DNA of 64,000 bases, from assembly GCF_003710865.1 (NCBI RefSeq), contig NZ_RHHO01000011.1:62001-126000 (forward strand), written 5' to 3'. The translations under genes and the position numbers were made by a program. The notes beneath the pieces were generated by a model. That model did not search any database, was not told the origin of the DNA, and worked only from the letters and a program-made list of their open reading frames with translations. The first letter of the stretch is position 1, and the number at the start of each line of letters is the position of its first letter. The stretch comes from Brevibacillus borstelensis. GTDB lineage: Bacteria > Bacillota > Bacilli > Brevibacillales > Brevibacillaceae. This document shows positions 33,912 through 43,128 of this stretch, piece by piece.

Positions 33912-35010
33912 CTCCCCGCACCCCCCTCCATTTGGCGATCAGCAAGAGAAGAATCGGGACCAGGTAAGTGATGAATATTCCAAAATAGACGAGCTGGTCC
34001 CCCAGCGAGAAAAACTGAACCAGATTTTGCGGCCAAAGCGAAATCATGTAGACCAGAGGGGAGATGATCAAAAGCCAGGTGAACTTTCTGACGTTCGGGA
34101 AAATCGATCCCAGGTTGAAAATCGCCAGATCGAAAAAGACCGTGCAGGAATTGAAAATCGTCATGATCCAGATGGTGAAAAAGAGCGACTCCACACGTTC
34201 GATAAACCCTCCGGGCACTTCGACGTCTTTGGCCAGTTCAATCGTCGGGTAGGTCAAGTTTTTCACCACCTCAGCGGAGAATACGCCGATGACAAAAATG
34301 TAGATCGTCAGGTACAGGAAAATAGGGATCAACAGTCCTTTCACGACGGCCTTGGGAGCGTCCTCGGCCCGGGTCATCAGCAGCGTATAAAAAAGGACGA
34401 CCTCGTAGCCGGAAAACGACAGATTGACTTCTTTTGAGCCTTGCAAAAGGGCACCTAATCCGGTAGTGAACAGCGGTCTGACGTTATCCAGCTCGAGCAT
34501 TTGGATCGAATAGAGCTGCACAACGGCACTGATCAGCAGCACAATCGGAAAAAACAGCATGTTCAGCCGCAGCAGGGCGATCCGTGTGCCAGCCACAGCA
34601 TATTGAACGATCAGCAAGAAAGCGAGCGTAATCACTTCAACAGGAGTAGTCGTAAACAAATACTGCTTGGCGATATTGCCGAGAGCCCTGGCTTCAAAAG
34701 AAACAAACAGCAGGAAGTAGATGCCGACAAGAAAAGTAATGACCTGTGCGACGGGCCGGCTTACGATCAGGGACGCATATTCAAAAAAAGAGTTTGCGGG
34801 AAAGCGACTGGCCAATTTGCCCAGCAGCCAGCCGATCACCGAAGCCACCAGACCGGAGATGAGGATCGAGATCCATCCGTCGATCGAACCCGTCTTGGCA
34901 GCCAGAGTCCGGGGGAAAGTGAGAATGCCCACCCCGATGACGACATTGGCGACAATAAACACCATCTCTTTTTGTCCAATCTTCTGATCCGCGTAGGGTA
35001 AGGTGTTCAT
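33904..35010 (-). CDS. Spore germination permease-like GerB subunit
   Basis: 368-residue membrane protein of the GerAB/APC-like family with about ten spans. It begins QKIGQKEMVFIVANVVIGVG and GILTFPRTLAAKTGS, the usual GerB opening in which the first broken helix forms part of the germinant site. It belongs to a GerA-GerB-GerC receptor; GerB subunits bind the nutrient, often an amino acid. The ATG overlaps the gerA-type stop by 4 bp. The germinant cannot be named. Confidence 0.94.
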   Translation of the reverse strand: MNTLPYADQKIGQKEMVFIVANVVIGVGILTFPRTLAAKTGSIDGWISILISGLVASVIGWLLGKLASRFPANSFFEYASLIVSRPVAQVITFLVGIYFLLFVSFEARALGNIAKQYLFTTTPVEVITLAFLLIVQYAVAGTRIALLRLNMLFFPIVLLISAVVQLYSIQMLELDNVRPLFTTGLGALLQGSKEVNLSFSGYEVVLFYTLLMTRAEDAPKAVVKGLLIPIFLYLTIYIFVIGVFSAEVVKNLTYPTIELAKDVEVPGGFIERVESLFFTIWIMTIFNSCTVFFDLAIFNLGSIFPNVRKFTWLLIISPLVYMISLWPQNLVQFFSLGDQLVYFGIFITYLVPILLLLIAKWRGVRGDE

Positions 35011-36593
35011 TGCGATCTCCCTGCTTTCATGCGGGTTTTGTCTTTCGTTTGCAGCATGTCCGGCCGTTTTTTGAAGAACGTGATAGGAGCGCGCAGGATG
35101 TAATCTTTCCAGTCGGAAACAAGCTGCGGAGCAAGTGGTGCCAGGTAGGGCACACCAATGCTGGTCAGATTGGTGAGATGGATGACGATGAGGATAAAAG
35201 CCAGAACCACGCCGTAGAGGCCAAACATGGCAGCGGCAAGCATGGCGCCAAAACGGATCATCCGAAAAGCGATGGCCAGATTATAGGAAGGAATGGCGAA
35301 GGAAGCGATCGCAGTAATCGCCACGACAATGACCATGACAGGGCTGACGATCCCGGCGGAAACGGCTGCCTCGCCGATGACAAGCCCGCCGACGATGCCT
35401 ACCGTTTGTCCGATCGGCTTTGGCAGACGCAAGCCCGCCTCCTGCAGCAGCTCCATGGTGGTTACCATGATCAGGGATTCGACGGCAGCCGGAAACGGAA
35501 CGCCGTCCCGGGTGGCGGCGATGGAAAAGGCGAGATCCGAGGGAATCAGTCCCGGATGAAAGGTGACCAGCGCGATATAGAGGGCTGGAGAAAAGACGGC
35601 CAGATAAGAGGCCAGGTACCGAAGCACCCGCGCAAGCGAGCCTACCATCCACCGTTCGTAAAAATCCTCGGGAGAATGAAGCATGATGCCCAGTGTAACC
35701 GGAGCCAAAAGCACCATGGGGGTACCGTCCAGGATGATGGCAACACGCCCCTGAAACAGGGCCGATGCGACTTTATCCGGACGCTCCGTGTTTTGTACTT
35801 GCGGAAACGGCGACAAGAAATTATCCTCGATCCATTGCTCGATATAACCTGACTCCTCCACCTGATCGATGTCAATGGTGGAGATGCGCCGTTTGATTTC
35901 GTTTACGATATTCGGATGTGCGATGTCTTCGATGTATGCGACGATCAGGTCTGTTTTGCTCCGCCTTCCGACAGTAGTGGCGTCAAAACGAAGCTTGGGA
36001 TCCCGCACACGGCGGCGGATGCGGACTGTATTGTCCCGGATGTTCTCGTTGAAGCCGTCTCGAGGTCCGCGTACGAGACCTTCCGAAACAGGTTCTTCGA
36101 TGCCACGCGTCTCCCAGCCCCTGCTGTCAATCAAAATGGTTGTATGGGAACCGTCCACGAAAAAGGCGGTATCTCCCACCAGCATGGCGTCCAGGACTTC
36201 CTCCATGGTGGTTCCGGTTTTCACCTCAATAATGGACAGCACTTCATTGAGCATAAAAGCCATGATATCTTCGTCGGGTGCCGGGATAGCTTTGCCGGCG
36301 GGAGACATCAGCAGCTGTATATGTTTTACTACCTTGTCGTGAACGAGCTCGCTGTCTACCAGTCCATCGATGCAGGCTACAGCGCAAGCCCGTCCGCTAT
36401 TGTCGATCAGAAATGGACGGATGATCAGGTCTTGCGGGTTCCCCAGGCGCTGTTTGATGATATCGAGATTTTCCTGCAAGCTTTCGGAAAGCGGAGTTTT
36501 ATTGGAAGCCTGTTGATCAGAATGGCTGCTTTGCTGTTTCCGGCAAGATGCTATTGCTTCGTTTTTCCATTTTTCCCATACTCTGCGAAACAA
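35007..36593 (-). CDS. Spore germination receptor GerA subunit
   Basis: 528-residue GerA-family protein: a long soluble N-domain (up to about residue 290), then membrane helices (about five) and a short basic C-terminal tail. Conserved elements are the SGRACAVACIDGLVD region, the GDTAFFVDGSHTTILIDSRGWETR block, EPVSEGLVRGPRDGFNE and the FQGRVAIILDGTPMVLLAP block. GerA subunits oligomerise and form the ion channel of the spore receptor. A TTG start at 36593 is supported by GGGAGGGGGG nine bases upstream. The gene is preceded by a sigma-G-like promoter. Confidence 0.95.
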   Translation of the reverse strand: MFRRVWEKWKNEAIASCRKQQSSHSDQQASNKTPLSESLQENLDIIKQRLGNPQDLIIRPFLIDNSGRACAVACIDGLVDSELVHDKVVKHIQLLMSPAGKAIPAPDEDIMAFMLNEVLSIIEVKTGTTMEEVLDAMLVGDTAFFVDGSHTTILIDSRGWETRGIEEPVSEGLVRGPRDGFNENIRDNTVRIRRRVRDPKLRFDATTVGRRSKTDLIVAYIEDIAHPNIVNEIKRRISTIDIDQVEESGYIEQWIEDNFLSPFPQVQNTERPDKVASALFQGRVAIILDGTPMVLLAPVTLGIMLHSPEDFYERWMVGSLARVLRYLASYLAVFSPALYIALVTFHPGLIPSDLAFSIAATRDGVPFPAAVESLIMVTTMELLQEAGLRLPKPIGQTVGIVGGLVIGEAAVSAGIVSPVMVIVVAITAIASFAIPSYNLAIAFRMIRFGAMLAAAMFGLYGVVLAFILIVIHLTNLTSIGVPYLAPLAPQLVSDWKDYILRAPITFFKKRPDMLQTKDKTRMKAGRSQ

Positions 36594-36664
36594 TCGGATT
36601 CGCCCCCCTCCCTTACAGGAAAAATGTGAAAGTTCTTATTGGGATTTTTTCCAATCTGCAGGAA

Positions 36665-36694
36665 AGTATGCGGGGCTGTCCTGAAGACAGATGC
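36665..36694 (-). promoter_or_regulatory. Candidate sigma-G promoter of the ger operon
   Basis: On the minus strand, GCATCT and CATACT separated by 18 bp, about 72 bp upstream of the gerA-type start. This fits the forespore sigma-G pattern (GNATR, then CATNNTA) expected for ger operons. Placed by eye. Confidence 0.5.
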
Positions 36695-36802
36695 GTTTTC
36701 CTCTGTTCTCAAACAGTTCCAATGGAAACTTTCGCGCAAAAGAATTGATCAACCGGGGGAGGTATGATACATTCGGCATGGTAGAGTAGGAGAATGGAGA
36801 GG

Positions 36803-38449
36803 ATGGTACAGGTGCAAAGTCACGTCATGGAGCGGGCAGCGGATTTCGCCCAGCTTGCTGATCGACTGGAACGGATGGCGTCGTCTATTGAAGAGACAAA
36901 GGACGATGCGACACCGGGGAAGCTGCTTCAGCTCGCGGAGAAAACACGCGGAGCGGAGTTGAATATCGCATTTTGCGGCCACTTTTCGGCCGGTAAGTCT
37001 ACAATGATCAATACACTGTTGGGAGCCAGTCTCTTGCCTTCCAACCCGATTCCGACCAGTGCCAATGTTGTCAAAATCCGCGGCGGCGAAAAGGCGGCGC
37101 GTGTATACACGCATAATAACGGCGTGCTGACCTTTGACCCTGACACCGAAATGGAAAAACTCAAGCAATTTGCCGTCGACGGCGATACGGTTGAGTGGGT
37201 GGAGGTCTCCTATCCGGGGACTATGCTCAATGAGAAGGCCAGCTTGCTTGATACGCCCGGAATCGACTCTACGGACGCGGCTCACAAAATAGCGACAGAG
37301 TCGGCTTTGCACTTGGCGGATGTCGTCATTTACATGATGGATTACAACCACGTGCAGGCGGAAGAGAACTTCAATTTTACCAAAACGTTGAAAGACCGCG
37401 GAAAGCCAGTTTATCTTGTTATAAATATGATTGACAAGCATATCGATTTTGAACTCGATTTTGACAGCTACAAGGAGAGCGTGGAAGAGGCTTTCGCCAC
37501 GTGGAATATTGAACCGGACGGGATCTTTTACACGTCGCTGGCGGAGCCTGATCACGAGGAAAACCAGTACGAAGCATTCCGGGCGTTGCTGGAGCAGCTG
37601 ATCGCGGACCGCGAAAAGCTGGTCAGCAAAACGGTGGCGGACGCTGCCGAGCATTTGATCGAGGAACACGTTCAAGTGCTGCGCAGACAGAACGCTGCCG
37701 AGCGCCAGGAGTTGGAAAACAGGCTGGATGAGCTGCAGCTGCCCGCTTTGGACAGCCGGGATGCCGGTCGGGTAAAGAACGCCTTGCAAACAGCCGAGGA
37801 AGCAGCAAGCGAACTGGCGAGCCGGGTGGACAAGGCGCGCAAACAGATGGAAAAAGAGCTGGCGGCGCTGCTGGACAATGCCCGCCTCACCTATTACAGC
37901 ACGAACGAGGCAGCGGAACAGTATTTGGAAAGCCGCAAGCCGGGCTTCAAGATGGGGTTGTTCTTTTCCGGGAAAAAGACAGAGGAAGAGCGGGCGAGAA
38001 GATTGGACGTACTGCTTGCAGACTTCCGCGAAAAGGTAGCGGCCAATCTCGATTTTCACTTCAAGGAGCTGCTCAGCAAATTTCCGGAGCAATTCGATCT
38101 GCGTGACGAGGCTTATCATGCCGCAGTCTACGCCACGACGATCGAGGTAACAGCCGAATTTCTCGCCTCCCACGTAAAGGATGGGGCGAGTACCCGCGAG
38201 TATGTCATGAATTACTGTTCGGACATTTCGAACGGTATCAAGACAGAATACCGCCGTGCCGGATTGGGCTTGATCGACCAGGTAGCAGCGCTCATCAGGA
38301 AGCAGACCGAACAGGAAAGCATGGCGCTGCAAAAGCAGCTCGCGGTGCTTCGTGAGCTGATGCAGATCCACACCCGCCTGGGGCAGCTTTCTGCGATGGA
38401 GCAGGCTGCACGGCAACGATTGCAAGCGATTTTGCGTGAAGGAGCGTAA
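36803..38449 (+). CDS. Dynamin-like GTPase, first of a pair (DynA D1-like)
   Basis: About 548 residues. G1 is GHFSAGKSTMIN near residue 60, the threonine of switch I is in NPIPTSANVV, G3 is DTPGID and G4 is NMIDK, followed by a long helical bundle with heptad-like regions and a possible membrane paddle (FKMGLFFSGKK). B. subtilis DynA (YpbR) is one chain of about 1,190 residues with two dynamin modules; this gene corresponds to its first half. The second half is encoded 9 bp downstream. DynA aids membrane fusion and protection against pore formers and phage. Start ambiguous: ATG 36794 and GTG 36812 are alternatives. Confidence 0.88.
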   Translation: MVQVQSHVMERAADFAQLADRLERMASSIEETKDDATPGKLLQLAEKTRGAELNIAFCGHFSAGKSTMINTLLGASLLPSNPIPTSANVVKIRGGEKAARVYTHNNGVLTFDPDTEMEKLKQFAVDGDTVEWVEVSYPGTMLNEKASLLDTPGIDSTDAAHKIATESALHLADVVIYMMDYNHVQAEENFNFTKTLKDRGKPVYLVINMIDKHIDFELDFDSYKESVEEAFATWNIEPDGIFYTSLAEPDHEENQYEAFRALLEQLIADREKLVSKTVADAAEHLIEEHVQVLRRQNAAERQELENRLDELQLPALDSRDAGRVKNALQTAEEAASELASRVDKARKQMEKELAALLDNARLTYYSTNEAAEQYLESRKPGFKMGLFFSGKKTEEERARRLDVLLADFREKVAANLDFHFKELLSKFPEQFDLRDEAYHAAVYATTIEVTAEFLASHVKDGASTREYVMNYCSDISNGIKTEYRRAGLGLIDQVAALIRKQTEQESMALQKQLAVLRELMQIHTRLGQLSAMEQAARQRLQAILREGA

Positions 38450-38458
38450 CTTTCAATC

Positions 38459-40435
38459 ATGAACCAGCTAAAAGACAAACTGATCGCTGCGGCACAACGT
38501 CTGCAGCAGGCAAGCAGGGAGATTCAGTCAATACCGGGGATGCAGGCGCAAGCCGAGACCATGCTGGAGCGAGCCGAGCGCTTGCAGGCCAATCGTTTTA
38601 CCGTCGCCCTGTTCGGAGCATTCAGCGCAGGGAAATCGTCGTTTGCCAACGCCTTGATGGGAGAGCTGGTCCTGCCGGTTTCGCCGAATCCGACGACGGC
38701 GGCGATCAATAAAATCATGCCGCCGACAGAAACGCATCCGCACGGCACGGTTCGCGTCGTGCTGAAAAGCCGGGAAGCCGTAGAGCAGGACGTCATTCGC
38801 TCGCTTGCGATTTTTGGCCTGGCTGCCTCCGATCTGGAGGAAGCGTTGGCAGAGCTGAACAAAATCGATGTTTCCAGCATCCCGCCGACGGCCAAGCCGC
38901 ATTACACGTTCTTGAAAGCGGTCACCAAGGGCCTCGGCGAGATGTCCGCTCACCTGGGCGGCGAGCTGCTCGTCGACATGAAAGCCTTCAAAGGGTTTGT
39001 GGCAAAAGAAGAAAAGGCTTGCTTTGCCGAATATATTGAACTGTTTTATTCTTGTCCGCTCACCGATCAAGGGATCGTGCTGGTGGATACGCCGGGGGCC
39101 GATTCGATCAACGCCCGCCATACCGGTGTCGCCTTTGAATATATGAAAAATGCCGACGCGGTTCTGTTCGTTACGTATTACAACCACGCCTTCTCGCAGG
39201 CGGACCGCGAATTCCTGCTCCAGATGGGGCGTGTCAAGGACACATTTGACATGGATAAGATGTTCTTTCTCGTCAATGCCGCCGATCTCGCGGCTTCCGA
39301 GGAAGAGCTTGCCGGGGTTGTTGCCCATGTGGAGAAAAACCTGTTGAGCTGCGGCATTCGCCATCCGCGCATTTATCCGGTTTCCAGCCAGACCGCCTTG
39401 CTGGCCCGTATGCACGAAGCCGGGAAGCTCGCAGGCTCTGCGGAAAAGGTCTACCGTCAGCGCACAGGCACGCCGGAGGAGGAGCCGCTCGCTCCTGCAG
39501 AGGAAGCCCTTCGCCTGTCGGGCATGGCCGTGTTTGAACAGGATTTTCTTCGCTTTACGCTGGAAGAGCTGACGCAAATCGCTGTCAATGCAGCGATGGG
39601 CGAAATACGCCGGGCACACACCACCCTCGAAGAATTCATCCGCATGGCAGAGGCTGATGAATCGGAGCGCGACGCCAGAAGGCAGGCAGCCACGAAGGCT
39701 CGCGAAGCGGCCCTGGCTGCTGTGGAAGGCCTGTCGATTGCCTCGGCGGAACGCGATTTGCTGAAAGAGCGTGAAGAGCTGGTGTACTATGTAAAGCAGC
39801 GCCTGTTTTTCCGCTTTAATGAACTGTTTAATACCGCCTTTAACCCGGCCGTACTGAAAGAGGACGGCCGCAATATGAAGCAGGCGCTCCAAGGCTGCCT
39901 GGGCGATCTGCTCCGGTCGATCAGCTACGATCTGGCTCAGGAGCTGAGAGCGACGACCTTGCGTCTGGAGAAGTTTCTGGGCAAGCAGGGAGTGGCTCTC
40001 GTGCAGCAGTGGCAGCGGGACGTTCAGCAGTACGCATCCGGCTTGACGCTGGCGCCTTATCAGCCGCGAAAGGTGGAAACCTTGTCGTTTGCCGATGAGC
40101 TTCCGGTCTCTCTGGCAAGCCTCCAGCCATCCTTGTCGCTGTTCCGCAGCGCGAAAGACTTTTTTGAACAGGATGGCAAGGCCAAGCTGCGCGAGGATTT
40201 GGAAAAACGCCTGCAGGAACCGGTATCTGCCTACCTGAATACAGGAAGCGCCCAAGTAGGCGAGCAATTCGCGTCGCTCTTGACGCAAATGGTGGCCGAA
40301 GAACGAAGCCGCGTGGCCGGCCAGGTGGAAGCGTACTTCACCGGCATCTTTGCCGCTTTGGACATGAATCTGGACATAGATGAGCTGAAGGCCAAGCTGG
40401 AGCGTGTGGCTGCTCTCATAACAGCGGAAGAATAA
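38459..40435 (+). CDS. Dynamin-like GTPase, second of a pair (DynA D2-like)
   Basis: 658 residues. G1 is GAFSAGKSSFAN near residue 56, the switch region SPNPTTAAIN, G3 is DTPGAD and a G4-like NAAD element follows in FFLVNAADL. The remainder is helical, with heptad patterns and a C-terminal GTPase-effector-like bundle. Together with the gene before it the total length (about 1,206) nearly equals fused DynA, so these are best seen as its two halves made separately and probably acting as a hetero-oligomer at the membrane. No RBS of note stands before the ATG, and the short gap suggests translational coupling. Confidence 0.87.
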   Translation: MNQLKDKLIAAAQRLQQASREIQSIPGMQAQAETMLERAERLQANRFTVALFGAFSAGKSSFANALMGELVLPVSPNPTTAAINKIMPPTETHPHGTVRVVLKSREAVEQDVIRSLAIFGLAASDLEEALAELNKIDVSSIPPTAKPHYTFLKAVTKGLGEMSAHLGGELLVDMKAFKGFVAKEEKACFAEYIELFYSCPLTDQGIVLVDTPGADSINARHTGVAFEYMKNADAVLFVTYYNHAFSQADREFLLQMGRVKDTFDMDKMFFLVNAADLAASEEELAGVVAHVEKNLLSCGIRHPRIYPVSSQTALLARMHEAGKLAGSAEKVYRQRTGTPEEEPLAPAEEALRLSGMAVFEQDFLRFTLEELTQIAVNAAMGEIRRAHTTLEEFIRMAEADESERDARRQAATKAREAALAAVEGLSIASAERDLLKEREELVYYVKQRLFFRFNELFNTAFNPAVLKEDGRNMKQALQGCLGDLLRSISYDLAQELRATTLRLEKFLGKQGVALVQQWQRDVQQYASGLTLAPYQPRKVETLSFADELPVSLASLQPSLSLFRSAKDFFEQDGKAKLREDLEKRLQEPVSAYLNTGSAQVGEQFASLLTQMVAEERSRVAGQVEAYFTGIFAALDMNLDIDELKAKLERVAALITAEE

Positions 40436-40469
40436 AGTTTTTGATAGAGACTTTGAAACAGGAGAGAAG

Positions 40470-40513
40470 AAGTCAGGGCGATGGCGCGGAAAAAGCCGTC
40501 CCTTGACTTTTTT
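40470..40513 (+). terminator. Terminator after the dynamin pair
   Basis: AAGTCAGGG.../...CCCTTGACTT stem with an inner GGC/GCC pairing, followed by six T. Confidence 0.75.
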
Positions 40514-40698
40514 GCGCTGTCCCAAAAAAAAAGAAAGCCTTAGCCCCAAGCTCTCCAAAGCGGACCGCAAAACTGTCGAATTGCGCTCGCACGCATTTTC
40601 ATTCTTTTGAAAAACGGGTGAGGATATTGAAAAGATCCTTCTTTTCTTCTCATCCCTGATCTACCCGCAAAAAAGCCAGGAATAGACCAACCGCTGTA

Positions 40699-40908
40699 GA
40701 GATGAAACAGGAGAAAAAAGCGAAGGGTCTTTGGGACACTACCCAGGCTCGCATGCAAAAGCAGAACCCGCATTTGCGTCCAACCTCTGAGATGCTGCCT
40801 GAATCGGCTGCTTTTGGACGCAGGTTCCGCTTTTGCATACGAGCCGGACAGTCAAACCTCCGAGAAGGTGTCCCACCGAACCCTGAGCGTTTTCTCCTGT
40901 TTCATCTC
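40699..40908. repeat. 210-bp imperfect inverted repeat
   Basis: The outer 19 bp (40699-40717 and 40890-40908) are perfectly complementary, beginning GAGATGAAACAGGAG. Further paired blocks inside are TGGGACAC, GGCTCG, ATGCAAAAGC, GAACC and GCGTCCAA, with the tip near 40790-40810. The right arm carries about 15 extra bases. It lies between convergent genes, has no T-tract, and contains no reading frame of note. It may be a miniature inverted-repeat element or a long RNA hairpin. Confidence 0.75.
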
Positions 40909-40926
40909 CTTCACACAAAGCACGAT

Positions 40927-41502
40927 CTACTGGCTTTTCCGCGCCTCCCACTCTTCCCGCAAAATCCCCATCTTGATCGCATCGTAATACTCGCCGCGAA
41001 CAATCCGCGCTTTCCGCACACGGGCTTCCTCAATCATCCCGCAGCGCTCAGCCAGCCTCATCATCCGCTCATTGCCGGACCAGGTGCCAATCCCCAACCG
41101 GACCGTATCCATATGCGTAAACAAATAATCGATCCACATCTGGAAGGCCTCGCTGCCGTAGCCGTTCGACCAGTAGCGGGAATCGTAAATGACGATGCCG
41201 ATTTCAAACCAGTTGGTCACCTCCGACACCCAGTAACGCCCGACACTGCCCTTGAGCTCGCCGTCGATTTCGATGATCAGCTCGTGGCGGGGCAGTGTCG
41301 TGCCGACGACAGAGAGCGCTTCCTGATGTTTCGGCAGGTTGCGGTATTCCTCCAATGTCATCGGATCGGGATCTTTGTATGGGCCGTTCCAGCGGAGATG
41401 CTCGCGATCTTCGGCCTCGTAGGTCCAATAGTACGCCGTGTCCAAATCCTCTTTGCGTATATCGCGCAAGGTTACTTTTTTTCCCTGAAGCGTTATGTTC
41501 AT
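40927..41502 (-). CDS. GNAT acetyltransferase (RimJ/RimL type)
   Basis: 191-residue N-acetyltransferase. It opens with KVTLRDIRKEDLDTAYYW, has the acetyl-CoA-binding region YWSNGYGSEAFQMWIDYLF near residue 115 (R/Q-x-x-G-x-G/A pattern, here SNGYGSEA), and a late NERMMRLAERCGMIEEAR block typical of RimJ/RimL-like enzymes. These acetylate protein N-termini, small amines or antibiotics; the target is unknown. Monocistronic, divergent from the MocR-type regulator. Confidence 0.87.
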   Translation of the reverse strand: MNITLQGKKVTLRDIRKEDLDTAYYWTYEAEDREHLRWNGPYKDPDPMTLEEYRNLPKHQEALSVVGTTLPRHELIIEIDGELKGSVGRYWVSEVTNWFEIGIVIYDSRYWSNGYGSEAFQMWIDYLFTHMDTVRLGIGTWSGNERMMRLAERCGMIEEARVRKARIVRGEYYDAIKMGILREEWEARKSQ

Positions 41503-41640
41503 CCGATTCTTCCTCCTGATGAGATGATTTGATAGACTAACTGTACAAAAAATCTGTGCTTGTCGATAGTGACAGTTTGAAAGAATATGATAGGGACAAT
41601 AGATGATTCAGTAGGAAGAACGAAAAGGGGGAAATGCACG

Positions 41641-43062
41641 ATGAACATGGCTCCTGTTTTACATGTAAGTGGAGACCAGCCCCTGTACCAGCAGCTTTAT
41701 GCCTACATCAAGGGAGAGATCGTTTCCGGACATATTCCGGCTGGCTTCAGGCTCCCTTCGATCCGGCAAATGGCGGTGCTGGCCGGCGTGGGGAAAATCA
41801 CCGTAGAAGCTGCATACCAGCAGCTGGTGGCGGAAGGCTACCTGATCAGCAGGGAGCGAAGCGGATATTTTGCCGCCGACATCGAAAAATGGGTGGAAGC
41901 GGAGGCAACTGGGACGGCGCCGATCATGCCCATGCCGAAGGAGTTAAAAAAGAATAAAGGGGAGCATCTTTCGTACCGGTACAACTTTCACGGGTCGGTC
42001 GTGGACACGGAGCATTTCCCATACGCACTGTGGCGCTCCTGTATCCAGGAGGCTTTGCAGCGGTACCCGGAAGACTTCGCGTTTTACGGAGACGATCAGG
42101 GGGAGTGGGAGCTGCGGTTGGAGCTTGCCCGCTATTTGAGGAGGGCTCGCACGCTCATATGCGAGCCGGAGCAAATCATCATCGGAACGGGGCTGCAGCA
42201 GGCCCTCAGCTTCCTCAGCCTGATGACAAGAGACACTCACCCTGTCGCGGCCGTAGAAGACCCCGGATATGCCGACGCCAGAGTGGTTTTTCAGCATCAC
42301 GGCTTTACGCTCGCGCCCATCCCCCTGGAGGAGGACGGCCTGTCGATCGAGGCGCTGGAAAAAAGCGGAGCCCGCATCGTATACGTGACGCCGGCCCACC
42401 AGTACCCGCATGGAATGGTTATGCCTGCCGCCAAACGGCTCCGTCTCCTGCAGTGGGCGAAACAAACCGGCGGCCTGATCATCGAAAACGACTACGATGG
42501 CGAATTTCGCTACAATGCAAAACCGACCCCTTCGCTGCAGGGGATGGACCAAGCAGGCACGGTTGTTTACATCGGCAATTTTTCCAAAGCGTTTTCTCCT
42601 GCGCTGCGGATGGATTATATGGTGCTTCCCCCTATGCTGCTGCGCCGTTATCTGGAGGAGTTTCAGGCGTATCCCTCCCCGGTTCCTCGTCTGCAGCAGC
42701 GGGCGATGCAGCTGTTTATGGAAAAAGGGTACTGGGAGAAGCACGTCAGAAAAATGCGGACCTTGTACCAGAGGAAGCATCAGCTTTTGCTGCAGGCGAT
42801 TCACACGCATATGCCGCCGTCTGTCGCGGTGCTTGGCCATTCGGCAGGGCTGCATATTCTCCTGGAGGTAGATACGACGCTTACGGAAGCAGAATTGATT
42901 GGGGCAGCTGCAGAACGAGAGGTGCGGGTCTATCCCACTTCCCGCAATTGGCTTTCATCCCAGGCTCCGCCTCGCCCGCGGATCATCGTCGGATTCGGGG
43001 GGATGAAGGAGGCGGACATCGAAGAGGGGATCAGGCGGCTTGCGTTAGCCTGGTTTTCGTAA
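41641..43062 (+). CDS. MocR-type regulator (GntR HTH + aminotransferase domain)
   Basis: 473 residues. An N-terminal GntR-type winged HTH (QPLYQQLYAYIKGEIVSG, then LPSIRQMAVLAGVGKITVEAAYQQL) is fused to a fold-type I aminotransferase domain. The PLP-lysine is in GNFSKAFSPALRMDYMV (SK), and the cofactor-aspartate region is IIENDYDGEFRY. MocR proteins such as PdxR and GabR bind PLP or amino-substrate adducts and control vitamin B6, GABA, taurine or D-Ala-related genes. RBS AAGGGGG precedes the ATG at 41641. No obvious PLP or GABA genes lie beside it; it is convergent with putP. Confidence 0.92.
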   Translation: MNMAPVLHVSGDQPLYQQLYAYIKGEIVSGHIPAGFRLPSIRQMAVLAGVGKITVEAAYQQLVAEGYLISRERSGYFAADIEKWVEAEATGTAPIMPMPKELKKNKGEHLSYRYNFHGSVVDTEHFPYALWRSCIQEALQRYPEDFAFYGDDQGEWELRLELARYLRRARTLICEPEQIIIGTGLQQALSFLSLMTRDTHPVAAVEDPGYADARVVFQHHGFTLAPIPLEEDGLSIEALEKSGARIVYVTPAHQYPHGMVMPAAKRLRLLQWAKQTGGLIIENDYDGEFRYNAKPTPSLQGMDQAGTVVYIGNFSKAFSPALRMDYMVLPPMLLRRYLEEFQAYPSPVPRLQQRAMQLFMEKGYWEKHVRKMRTLYQRKHQLLLQAIHTHMPPSVAVLGHSAGLHILLEVDTTLTEAELIGAAAEREVRVYPTSRNWLSSQAPPRPRIIVGFGGMKEADIEEGIRRLALAWFS

Positions 43063-43082
43063 AAGAGCATTTGGCAGGCAAA

Positions 43083-43118
43083 AAAGCCCCTTGGTGCGAG
43101 AGGCTGCCAAGGGGCTTT
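43083..43118. terminator. Bidirectional terminator between the mocR-type gene and putP
   Basis: AAAGCCCCTTGG/CCAAGGGGCTTT with a 12-nt loop; usable from both sides. Confidence 0.88.
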
Positions 43119-43128
43119 CAGGGAATAC

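Noticed and set aside
36749..38425. 558-codon reading frame antisense to the first dynamin gene
   Set aside because: Codon-phase shadow of a real GTPase gene; no RBS, no family features, and the plus frame has full G motifs.
38528..40570. 680-codon frame antisense to the second dynamin gene
   Set aside because: Same reason; long antisense frames are expected in GC-rich genes with strong third-base bias.
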